From Microstegium vimineum (taxonomy: Eukaryota > Streptophyta > Magnoliopsida > Poales > Poaceae), in the NCBI GenBank assembly GCA_022036555.1, contig CM039119.1, positions 1,116,001 through 1,180,000 on the forward strand: a stretch of DNA of 64,000 nucleotides. Direction: 5' to 3'. Positions 21,332-31,829 of the stretch are shown here, piece after piece. A model generated the notes under the pieces. It did not search any database and was not told where the DNA came from. It saw only the letters and a program-made list of their open reading frames with translations. How positions within the stretch are numbered: position 1 is the stretch's first letter; every line of letters begins with the position of its first letter. A program made the position numbers and the translations under genes.

Positions 21332-23794
21332 CTTTCTCAATGACAAGAGTGATACATTTGCCACATTCAAGTCTTTTGTCAAGTGATGTCACAATGAGTT
21401 TGAAACCACCATCAAGAAAGTGAGAAGTGATAATGGAAGTGAATTCAAGAATACAAGAGTTGAAGAGCTATGTGATGATTTGGGAATCAAGCATCAATTC
21501 TCGGCCAAGTACACTCCACAATCAAATGGCCTTGTTGAGAGGAAGAATATAACATTGATTGATATGGAAAGGTCTATGCTTAGTGAGTACAATGTGAGTC
21601 ACTCTTTTTGGGCCGAAGCTATCAACACCGCTTGCTACTCTAGCAACGGGTTATATTGTCACCCATTGATGGAAAAGACACCATATGAGCTATTGAATGG
21701 AAGAAAGCTCAACATTGCATACTTTAGAGTGTTTGGTTGCAAATGCTATATCTTGAAGAAAGGCACAAGACTTGGAAAGTTTGACAAGAAATATGATGAA
21801 GGGTTCTTACTTGGTTACTCAACCACAAGCAAAGCCTATAGAGTGTGGAATTCGGCTAGTGGTGTGCTTGAGGAGGTTCATGATGTTGAATTTGATGAAA
21901 CCAATGGCTCTCCAGTTGAAAATGAGAATCTAGAAAATGTGAGTGGACCTCAATTGGCTAATGCTATGAAGAACATGGATATTGGTGACATTAGGCCAAA
22001 GCAAGTGATTGACATAGAAGATGACAAAGATCAAGTGCTCAACTCACCTTATATGCAAGCTAGTAGTTCTCAAGTGTAAGATCAACAAGTTGCTAGTTCA
22101 TCTCAACCAATCTCAAGAAATCAAGTTCCTATCCTTCAACCAACCAACATTGCAAGAGATCACCCCATTGATCAAATAGTTGGTGATATTTCAAGTGGTG
22201 TGCAAACAAGATCAAGATTGGCATCCTTTTGTGAACACTATTCATTTGTCTCATCAATAGAGCCAACAAAGATTGAAGAGGCCTTACAAGATGTTGATTG
22301 GGTCAATGCAATGCATGAAGAGCTAAATAATTTCACAAGAAATCAAGTTTCGGAGCTAGTTGAAAGACCAAGAACTACAATGTGATTGGCACAAGATGGG
22401 TATTTAGAAACAAGCAAGATCAAGATGGTATAGTTGTGAGAAACAAAGCAAGATTGGTAGCTCAAGGTTACACTCAAGTTGAAGGTCTTGACTTTGGAGA
22501 AACTTATGCACCGGTTGCAAGATTAGAGGCAATAAGAATCCTATTGGCCTATGCATGTGCACACAACATCAAGCTATACCAAATGGATGTGAAGAGAGCT
22601 TTCTTGAATGGATACATCAATGAGCTAGTATATGTTGAGCAACCTCCCGGTTTTGAAGATGACAAGAAGCCCAACCATGTGTACAAGTTGAGAAAGGTTG
22701 TATATGGCTTGAAGCAAGCACCTAGAGCATGGTATGAAAGATTGAGGGATTTTCTCTTATCCAAAGGGTTCATCATGGGGAAGGTTGATACTACTCTCTT
22801 CACCAAGAAGCTTGGCAAGGATCTATTTGTGCTCCAAATCTATGTGGATGACATCATATTCAGTTCAACTAATCAAGATTTTTGTGAAGAGTTTGGCAAG
22901 ACGATGGCAAAGGAGTTTGAAATGTCAATGATTGGTGAACTTAGCTACTTACTTGGACTTCAAATCAAGCAATTAAAGAACGGCACCTTTGTGAGTCAAG
23001 GCAAGTACATCAAGGACATGATGAAGAAGTTTGGCCTAGAAGATTCAAAAGGCATTAGCACTCCTATGGGCACTAATGGACACTTGGATAGTGATACTAG
23101 TGGCAATTTGGTGGATCAAAAGTTGTATCGTTCTATGATTGAAAGCCTACTCTATGTGATCGCTTCAAGGCCGGATGTCATGTTTAGTGTATGCATGTGT
23201 GCAAGATTCCAAGCCTCTCCAAGAGAAAGTCACTTGAAGGCTACAAAAAGAATATTGAGGTACTTGAAGCATACACAAGATGTTGGATTGTGGTATCCCA
23301 AGGGGTCTAACTTTGAATTGATTGGATATTCGGACTCCGACTATGCGGGATGCAAGGTTGATAGAAAGAGCACATCGGGAACATGTCAAATGCTAGGCAT
23401 GTCACTTGTATCTTGGTCATCAAAGAAGCAAAATAGTGTTGCACTCTCTACCACCGAAGTCGAATACATAAGTGCGGGTAGTTATTGTGCTCAATTGCTT
23501 TGGATGAAGGCAACTTTGAATGACTATGGAATCAATTTCAAGCAAGTGCCATTGCTATGCGACAATGAAAGTGCGGTGAAGCTAACCAACAATCCGGTCC
23601 AACATTCAAGAACCAAGCACATTGACATAAGGCACCACTTCATAAGAGACCACCAACAAAAGGGTGATATCAAAATTACAAGTGTTGGCACCGATGATCA
23701 ACTTGCCGATATATTCACCAAGCCACTTGATGAGAAGAGATTTTGCAAGCTAAGGAATGAATTGAACATTCTTGATTTCTCAAACATGTGTTGA
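21332..23794 (+). pseudogene. Element C: integrase C-part, reverse transcriptase, RNase H
   Basis: It resumes in frame after E. The integrase DDE residues appear in VRSDNGSEF and SNGLVERKN. After a linker come the RT motifs KARLVAQGYTQ, DVKRAFLNG and the catalytic YVDD (QIYVDDIIF). RNase H follows with GYSDSDYAGC, LLCDNESAVKL and DQLADIFTKPLD. Lesions are TGA 21,384-21,386, TAA 22,077-22,079 and a frameshift at about 22,380. The RT-RNase H block 22,382-23,794 is open for 470 codons, but the usual STAEAEY in RNase H reads STTEVEY. Confidence 0.92.
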
Positions 23795-24738
23795 TGCACC
23801 CCCATATATGACATGCCTCTCCTTCGAGCAAAGCAAGGTAAAAGTTGATTGACATGCCATTCATCCATTGTTAGGACTTGTTTAGTGCATCTAGACATCA
23901 ATTCATTAGGATCATTCATGAAAATCAAATGCTTTGATGCTTATATGGTATCACTATTGCTTCTATGCTTGATATGATCTAGTGGTAGCATATGACATGT
24001 TTGTAGGCTTGCAATCCTAGTGTTTTATCTAGAATATGAACTTCAAGTACTTAGCTCAACATGGGCAAGATAACCATTCTAGGATGTGTGAACAAGCTTG
24101 TCCATGGTTTAAACCGAGTTAAATATTTGGGGCAAGTAATCTAGATTGAACCACAACTAAGCTTCTCTCCAATAATCAACTCTTTGAGCACATCTTTTAT
24201 GATAATAGATGACAAAGGGGGAGAAGTAAGTACCACAAAGAAAATATTTTGAAAAATTTTGAAAAATGAAAGCACACAAGTAGGGGGAGCAAGCCTATGA
24301 ACTTAATTGTTGCATTTCTATGAGCATTCATAAGTGCTTTCTTGCATATGTTTTTATATTCATGACATGCTTGTGTGGTGAATGCTAGAAACATAAATGA
24401 TATGGTGCTTGAAGAACTAGTATGCTTAGGTTTTTATATCTTCAAGTGGTATCTAGTTCTCTCAAGTTGTTTTCAAGTGGTTTCTAGGCATTCATGGTGC
24501 TAAGGATGGTATAATATGGCACTCCGATTGGTATCAGGCTTCAAAGGTCCATCTCTTATACCTTAGCATCATTTGGTAGCATTCACTCTCCCACAATTCC
24601 TATTCATGCATATGTGATCAAAATGAACCAAACTCATATATCACATATGTAGGGGGAGCTAATACTACCAAAGTGGAAATTTTCATTATTAAAATTCCTT
24701 TGTGAAAGGTTGTCATCAATTACCAAAAAGGGGGAGAT
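23795..24738 (+). other. 3' non-coding region of element C
   Basis: There is no ORF and no env-like gene. Four AGGGGGAG words occur near 24,217, 24,282, 24,651 and 24,729. Only the last adjoins the LTR and is the polypurine tract. Confidence 0.7.
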
Positions 24739-25214
24739 TGAAAGCCCAAGTTTGTTTTTGGTTAATTGATGACACCTATGGACTAACCCTATTTGCTAAG
24801 TGTGTGATCTAGCTAGGGTAATCTAAATTGACAAGTGGAGCTAGATGAAGGATCATAATAGATCAAGTGCTCCATGGACTAAGGAAAAGAAGAAAGAGAA
24901 AAACAAAAATGGGCTCAAGGCAAAGGTATATCATAGGGCCATTTTTGATTTAGTGATCAAGACACTATAGAGGGTGTGATCACGTTCAGGATAGATAGTC
25001 GTACTATCAAGAAGGGAAAACTCGTTTCGATTGCAATTATCATGTGCCACTAGGTTTGCATTGCATACATATAAAATGAACCTAAGTGACATGAACATGA
25101 ATTAATTCCAAGATAATTCTTTGAAAAGGCTAACACAGAGCACAAGTGTATGGATCTCATGGTGTTAGCACTTGAAGACTTGGAGAAGAAGAAGCAACTC
25201 GATTGGACAAAGGA

Positions 25215-25650
25215 AAGAGATCCGGACGCAAGGTCCGGAAGATGGGGTTGCTCTGTCCGGACAAACGCAGATGCGTCCGGAAGCTAACCCTAACTCTCGG
25301 CTTCTCTAGACAGGAGGTCCGGACGCTGATCAAAGTCCGGACGCTGACTCCGGTCACGCGTCCGGAGAGCTGGAGCTCTCTGGTCTTCTCTGCAGAGTGA
25401 TCTGGACGCTAAGCATCTTCCGGACATAGGACTCCGGGCCACTGTCCGGAGATTTTGAGCTCTCGGGGAGCTCTCTGCTGGACCCCGGACGCAAGGTGGG
25501 ATGGTCCGGACGCGCACTGTTGCGAGCGTCCTGAGGCGACAACTCAGCACCAGAAAGGGCGCCAACGGCAGGATTCAAACTGGAGAAGGGTCCGGACGCG
25601 CAGCCGATGGTCTGGACCCCCCATGAAGTAGCGTCCGGACTGACGCAGTG
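25215..25650. repeat. CCGG-palindrome array in U3 of element C LTR
   Basis: There are about 15 copies of GTCCGGACGC and close variants in both orientations, ending about 45 bases before the TATA box. The core TCCGGA is a perfect palindrome. Confidence 0.85.
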
Positions 25651-25693
25651 AACTGAGAAAAAGGGGCAAAACGGCTAGCTCGGTATGGTTTGC

Positions 25694-25700
25694 TATATAA
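25694..25700 (+). promoter_or_regulatory. TATA box of element C LTR
   Basis: TATATAA follows the motif array and precedes a CT-rich leader, as expected for the U3/R boundary. Confidence 0.65.
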
Positions 25701-26582
25701 GTGTTTTGGTCGGCTCCTAGGGCTCTCTCTTGCACCTCCCATTCATTCTCACTCTTTGTGCTTGCTTGAGAAGGCCCCCAACTCATCTCTCTTTTCTTTG
25801 CTTGCTAATTCATGAGAGTTTGAGTGAACCAAGTGCTTGATAATTGCATTGCATCTTAGTGGCACTTGGTCATCGTCATCGCCGCGGGATTTCTTGTTAT
25901 TCTTGGTGTTTGCCAACACCTAGACGGCTTGGCGATTGTGGAGAAGCTTCGGCACGTGTTGGTGATTGTTCGTGGCCGGCTTCATCGACTTGTGAGAGGG
26001 CTTGTACCCACCTCGGCGGAGCGCCAAAGGGTAACTCTAGTGGATTCCTCGTGTCATTGAGTTACTCTCATTTGGGTGAATTCTTGTGGCGCCCGGGTAG
26101 TGGGCTAGGCTTGTGATTTCCTATTAGCCACCGAATCACCATTTGAGTAGTCGACACAACGGGGACTAGCTTGGTGGCAACCAAGTGAACCTCGGGAGAA
26201 AAATCATTGTGTTCATCTTGTCTCCCGGCTACTCTTGGTGATCTTATTATGATTGGTCTTCATATTGGTATTCTACATCACAAGGCATCGGTATAACAAT
26301 CACTCTCTTCCTAGCCTTTACATTCCTTCATTTCTTGCTTAGTTAGCTTGCTAGTTAGTTTCTCTTGTTAGTTGTTCTTGCTAGCTTGAGCTAAGTGCCT
26401 TAGGTTTTTGCTATTGTGTGATAGGCACTTAGTTAACTAGAATTGCTTGGATAGGTGGCTTTGCATCCCTAAGTAGAGCTAGAGCAAAAGCTTCGCTTAA
26501 GTGTTATTCTAACCTTTGCTCTAGTGTTTTGTAGAATTTTTATTAGGCTATTCACCCCCCTCTAGCCATCTAGGACCTTTCA

Positions 26583-26706
26583 CTAGTGCTTGTAGTGGCT
26601 TTTAGGACCATATTGTATTCAAACCACTTGTTCTAGAGTTTTTTATATTTGTAGAGAAATTTTTATAGGCTATTCACCCCTCTCTCTAGCCATCTAGGTC
26701 CTTTCA
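26583..26706 (+). repeat. Remnant of a second, related LTR 3' end
   Basis: These 124 bases repeat the closing pattern of the preceding LTR (TATTCACCCC, CTCTAGCCATCTAGG, CCTTTCA) but are diverged upstream. Either element C landed in an older relative's LTR or this is a recombination remnant. Confidence 0.6.
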
Positions 26707-26959
26707 CCCATGCTCATGTTGTTCATGCTTGCTAGTGTGCCACCTTTGGTATGGGAGTTATGGAAGGAGCAAAGATATCTAGGTCTTATGGAGAGAGAGG
26801 GGCAGTGACTCTGCGGCCTCCCTGAGCTAGAGCAGGGGACAATGATGGCTCTGATGTGGTTAGTGCTTGATACGGTGATGAGTTCTATGTGGCCAAAGGT
26901 CGGTGCTGCGAGGATCTAGGAACGAGCTAACAACAAGAAGAAAAGATAAAATAAGTAAA

Positions 26960-27948
26960 TAATGACACTTGTTTCCTGACTTATACAGGCTGGTAAGAAG
27001 GAAGGGAGATACGGTATCCAAGGTGCTAAGCACGATCCCTTTGAATATTTCGTTTAGAAGGGCGCTAGTGGGTGATAGGTTGACTGAGTGGCTGAATTTG
27101 GCCACTTTGGTTGTACCTTATACGCTGAATGAGAACATGGACAAATTCAGGTGGATGTTAAGAAAGAATGGTATTTTTTCAACACAACCTCTGTACAAAG
27201 AGATCATGAAACCTGAAAGGTCTAGTAAAAGAGAGGGGTTCTGGAAAGCAAAATTGCCCCTAAAAATAAAGAATTTCTTATGGTACCTAAAAAGTGGTGT
27301 TATTTTGACGAAGGATAATTTATTAAAGAGGGGTTGGAAGGGCGATGAGAACCGTAGCTTTTGCGGTCTAAAAGAGACAGTTAATCATCTCTTTTTTTAG
27401 TGTCGTTTGGCACGTTTCTTGTGGAGTACTATATCCATTACTTTTAACATTCAACCACCCAAAAATAATTTACACTTATTTGGTTCATGGATTAGGAGTT
27501 TTGTTCCTAGTTTGAGAAATCAGATTGTAGTGGGATTAGCAGCTATGTGCTGGGCTTTGTGGTTGAATAGAAATGATATGGTCTTCAGTAAGAAAAATAC
27601 TAACTCTTGTTTGCAGGTAATCTTCAGGGGGACTTACTGGATCAAACAGTGGTCGCAGTTGTCTAAAGAGGAAGAGAGAGAAGCTTTCAAGGGTGGATGC
27701 AAGCAGTTAGAAATGATAATGTTAGGAACCTTCAGAAGACATGGCTAGTGCCACCGTTTGAGTTTAGAGAACTAGTTATGGGGTCTTTGTCTCTCATTAT
27801 GATTGTTCTGTGCTTTGGCTGTTTTGTGAGCATGAGCTCGAATTAGCGGTGTGTGGTCACCGAGGTCTGTATGTCTGTTGGGCTATACCCGTTCACTTGT
27901 GAATGTGGGAGGCCGAAACTTTTTCTGTTCCTTAATTAAAAAAAATGG
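26960..27948 (+). mobile_element. 5'-truncated L1-type LINE fragment (zf-RVT end of ORF2)
   Basis: Coding similarity covers 26,969-27,748 in one frame, with one in-frame TAG at 27,398-27,400. The segment FWKAKLPLKIKNFLWYL followed by Cys/His residues (CGLKETVNHLFF, then C) is the zinc-binding region at the end of plant LINE reverse transcriptase polyproteins. A 200-base 3' UTR and a short A-run (about 27,938-27,946) follow. The endonuclease and RT core are absent, as usual for a 5'-truncated copy. Bases 26,707-26,960 hold nothing recognisable. Confidence 0.8.
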
Positions 27949-29239
27949 CACGTAGGTCCCATGTATTGATAAGAATATTTGCTAGTGATAAGAAAAAATG
28001 TGGTATTGGGCAATTTTTATTACCACTTTACTGGGGAGTTTTATTGGGAAGCTAGTTGATCGATCAGAAGCTTTTATAGTCAAGCAGATAGGCTTGCTTT
28101 GAGACCCTAATAATTGGAAAATACAGAAAACCATGTTCCATCGTGAAATGTAGGTTGTTTTAAAACATAACAAGTTTTTTTCTAAGTTTGATCAAGTTTA
28201 TATAAAAATACATTAGCATCTGCAGTGCCAAATAAATCCATGATCAGGATATAGTTCATGGTGTATCGTATAAAACTAAGTTAAAATTGTAGACATTGTT
28301 GGTGTTTTTTAATTCTATAAACTCTGTTAAAATTAGAAGAATTTGGATTTCAATGAAATATAATGAACATGGTAGGAAATATACGGAGTATATAATAAAT
28401 AAATAAATAAATAAATAAATGAATGAATCATGTAAAATACTGCGCACAGCCCTCCACAAATCATGTAATTAAAAGGCCAGACGTGCACCAGGAAACGAAG
28501 ATGGACCGTATCGTCGTATATATGAAAGCCCACAGCCCTCCACACCAGGTTGCGGAGCTGGGCTACGAGCGAGAAGCGAGTACGGGCCGTCGCACGTGAG
28601 GTCGTTAATTCAGGCCCAGACTCAGGACGGCTTTATTGGCGTCTCCAATTATCCTTGGGCCTGAAGCCTAAAAGTTGGGACCCCAATTGTTGTGACCTCC
28701 CACTCCGTACAATGCATGGTGTCTTGGATTAACACGATCCAAAGTCGTCGTGCCAACATGCCATGGCCCGTGTTTAATTTGGAGTGACCCAAGAAAAGAC
28801 TTTACCCGTATCATAGCATAGCACGAGATAGGAACCATGGTGCCCACAAAAACTTCTGAAGAAACATGGATGCATGTCACACAAATTTAATCCCAGAAGA
28901 AGAGGAAGACAGCAGAAGACACGGTCAAACCATGCCATACATAGCTTGAGGCTACGAGTGACTCCGGCCGCCAGCTGTCGAGAGACCGTCCGTCAGCAAA
29001 GAGACCGGCCGGCATGGCATGGCCGCAAGCTGAATCACAAGCGGTGTGCGTACGATCGACGACGTGCTCTTCTCTTGCTTGCCGGCGATCACATCGACGA
29101 TCGAAGAAGAAAACCCGCGTCGTCCTGCGCTGACAAGAACACAGCAAGCTGCTAGGTCGTCGTCCGTCGTTTGACGTCGGCGGCGGCGGTGAATTGAACA
29201 AGGAGCTGCCGGCAGGCCGCCGCAGTTGAGAGCGAGCAG
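27949..29239. other. Intergenic; upstream region of the C2-domain gene
   Basis: No gene is supported. A (TAAA)n microsatellite is at about 28,394-28,430. The phrase CACAGCCCTCCACA occurs twice (about 28,446 and 28,530). The last 350 bases are GC-richer and may contain the promoter and leader of the C2-domain gene. Confidence 0.5.
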
Positions 29240-30017
29240 ATGTCTTCATTGCCAGGAGGCTTCCTGTCCGTTCGAGTCCTGCGAGGGATCAACCTTGTCA
29301 GCTGCGACGCCAAGGGCAGTGACCCCTACGTCGTGCTCACCCTCGATGGCCAGGTACGTACGTACGTACGTGTAGAACAACGCTAGCTGCTGGAAGCCAT
29401 TGTTGCTAGCTGCTGTGATCCTTGCATATGCAGAGACAGAAGACGAGCGTGATGAAGAAGACGGTGAACCCGGTGTGGAACGAGGATCTAACCTTGGCAG
29501 TCATGGACGCGTCAGCACCCATCAAGCTCGTGAGCATCATCGATCCATCGTCGTCATTCATGCATCTCTCTTCGATCGATCATCTTCCAGTATTCCACTG
29601 ATGCTGATGATTTCTTCTGAAACCAAAACAAACAAACAAACAGGAGGTTTTCGACAAGGACACGTTCAGCAAGGACGACATGATGGGGGACGCGGAGTTC
29701 GACATCGAGGCGCTGGTGCAGATCATCCAGATGGACCTGGACGACATCCGCAGCGGCACCGTCGTCCGCACCGTGCGCCCCGGCGGCAAGGGCAGCTGCC
29801 TCGCCGACGAGAGCCACATCATTTGGGAGAAACGGCCACGCCGTGCAGGACATACTGCTCAAGCTCAGGAACGTCGACACCGGCGTCGTCCACCTGCAGC
29901 TCAAATGGGTCACCATCCCTGGTAATAAATTAATTTTTACAAACACGATTCCATGCAACCTTACACCATGCAGTGCTAACGAACGAATTTTCCTTTCCGT
30001 CGTCGTCTGCAGGCTGA
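29240..30017 (+). pseudogene. CAR-like single C2-domain protein gene with a 1-nt frameshift
   Basis: There are four exons: 29,240-29,353, 29,434-29,529, 29,644-29,921 and 30,013-30,017, all with GT-AG introns. The product would be about 163 residues, one C2 domain. Likely calcium ligands are Asp23 and Asp28 in the first loop and Asp74, Asp76 and Asp82 in DKDTFSKDD. The long insert between strands and the start GGFLSVRVLRGINL match plant C2-domain ABA-related (CAR) proteins, which bind membranes in a calcium-dependent way and recruit ABA receptors (family knowledge). In exon 3, near 29,828-29,832, an extra A in an AAA run shifts the frame after IIWE. The downstream frame is perfectly conserved, so this is a very recent mutation or a sequencing error. 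If it is an error, the gene is intact. Confidence 0.85.
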
Positions 30018-30293
30018 AGAAAGTGATCAACTGCGCGCTCACCGGCCATGAATTCGATCGCGTGATAAGCAGTTACCAATACTACCATGTTCAAGATGTC
30101 ATTGTATTTTAATTAGTACAGCAGACACGTACATTGTCAGTTTTGTCACTGTATCTTTTGATATATATGGAATTAATAAATTTCCCAATCAGTCAATTTG
30201 CATGACCAAGAAATTAATGTTCAACATATTCTTTTGTCTAAAAAAAAGAGAAATGTTTAACACATTCAGTTTGGTATGCAGATGTACGTACGT

Positions 30294-30295
<2 letters not shown>

Positions 30296-30341
<46 letters not shown>
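30296..30341. repeat. (TA)n microsatellite
   Basis: About 22 TA units, in the 3' intergenic region of the C2-domain gene. Confidence 0.95.
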
Positions 30342-30343
<2 letters not shown>

Positions 30344-30642
30344 TACAGTGTGAGCATTGGGAGCGAGATAAGCAACCCCGACTATGATGGACCAATGATC
30401 CAAACAACATCTAAATATAGGAACTATATAAATTCAAAACATATTTTTTTTCATGTATTGCAATAGACAATTATTATTGTTACTTGGTAATATTATTCTT
30501 ATCGCCAGTACGTTGGAGAGGCCATTGAGATTTTTTGGGTTCAAAAAATTAATCTCTGCTGGCGGATCGATCTGAGGAGGGGATCGATCGTCCGAATTCG
30601 TTCGAGATCGGTCGATGGACATGATCGACCGGCCGCTTTTAG

Positions 30643-31012
30643 CGGTACGTGCCCAACTTCAACGACGGCCATGGCCAACTACTCATGTACGACGTTAGCG
30701 TCGCCGACGACGAGGAGATGACGCTGGAGATACGGCACTTCCCGTGCTCTTTCGCCGGGCACAGGAGTTGGACGACCGTGGCCGGTCCGTCTCCGGCAGT
30801 AGCATCCTGGTCCTCATCACAGACAACTTCCAGGACATCGTCGTCTACGACACCGTCGCCAAGGCCGCCTCGCTCGGCCCGCGGCTGCACGACTACAAGC
30901 CAGCAGCGCCCGCGATGGTCCCCGTGGGGGACGACATGGTGGTCGTGATGAACACCGTCCTGTCAACCCCCGGCTGCTTCTGCTGCTGCTTCGAGGCGCT
31001 CCGCCGCTAGGG
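30643..31012 (+). pseudogene. Frameshifted fragment of an unrecognised grass gene
   Basis: A GC-rich coding-like stretch reads PNFNDGHGQLLMYDVSVADDEE in one frame. It then reads SSILVLITDNFQDIVVYDTVAKAASLGPRLHDYKP through a TAG at about 31,008-31,010 in another, with the shift near 30,750. The VVYDTVAK pattern recalls grass F-box/DUF1618-like repeats, but I cannot assign it firmly. It has no 5' part and sits in AT-rich DNA, so it is probably a captured or duplicated fragment. Confidence 0.45.
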
Positions 31013-31829
31013 CGGTGTGTGGCGCGCCTACCGTCTCCCGGAGATATGGTTTAATTTTATTCATATGTTTGAGAAAAATTATATTCTTTGTAAAAAATTG
31101 AATGAAAATAATTTTTATATAGATATTATAGATCTCGACGAGATCTACAACTTTTTAGTTTTGAGTTTTTTCATTTGAAGTCAGTGTAAGATGTTCAAAA
31201 AAAATAATTGCATATTCTGATCTGAGGGGTATTTTTGATTTTTCACACATACGGTTTAACACCGTTAGAGGAAAATCTGACGGAAATGGACATGGATAAT
31301 AAAAAATTTTAGAGCAGTGACACATGTGAGAGTTTATCTTTTTTAATGGCTTATGTGTAATTGATAACTCTTTTAACGACATACATGTAAAAGCCTCAAA
31401 TAAAAAGGGCAGGAAGGCTGACGACCCCGTTCTCCGATGACCCGGCTTTATTATTCCCCAAGATTTTGTTGGCTTGTCTCATCCGGCCGGTCGCTGCTGT
31501 TTGCATCAGGATCGCAGATCGATCAAGCGGGAGGTGGCGGAAGGAGGCGATCATATTCATCTAGAGGGGCCGGGCCGCCGCGCCGCTTGACTCATTTCAC
31601 TTTCTTGACTTGCAGTCTGCTCCCTTCATCGAGATCGCTGATTCTAGAGCTTCTCGGTACTGATGCCCATTTCTTGATACTGCTCCTAGCTAGGTCCTAG
31701 CTTCTTCTTGGTACTGCCGCTCGTTTCTTGATACCGCCAGCTGCTGATTCTAGCTTGTGGATACTGCTGCTACTTTCTTGATACTGCTCTAGTTGTTGAT
31801 TTTGTTGTTAGCTTCATAGTCTCGCTTTT

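Larger units (their letters stand above)
7195..26582 (+). mobile_element. Element C: SIRE/Maximus-type copia, interrupted by elements D and E
   Basis: Pieces in order are gag (7195-7729), gag/protease/integrase start (16,268-17,478), integrase/RT/RNase H (21,332-23,794), 3' non-coding region and 3' LTR (24,739-26,582). Removing D (with one AAGAG copy) and E (with one GTATT copy) rejoins the reading frame exactly at both points. Its 5' LTR and first gag codons are not here. They are probably left of element A, which would then be a third insertion. No env-like ORF lies between RNase H and the LTR, unlike element A. The element is dead, with several stops and frameshifts besides the insertions. 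Confidence 0.8.
24739..26582 (+). repeat. 3' LTR of element C (1844 bp)
   Basis: It starts TGAAAGCCC after the polypurine tract and ends GGACCTTTCA. U3 contains about fifteen GTCCGGACGC-type motifs (25,215-25,650), then TATATAA at 25,694-25,700. The layout matches element A's LTR, but the motif core is TCCGGA instead of GTCGGAC. Confidence 0.85.
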
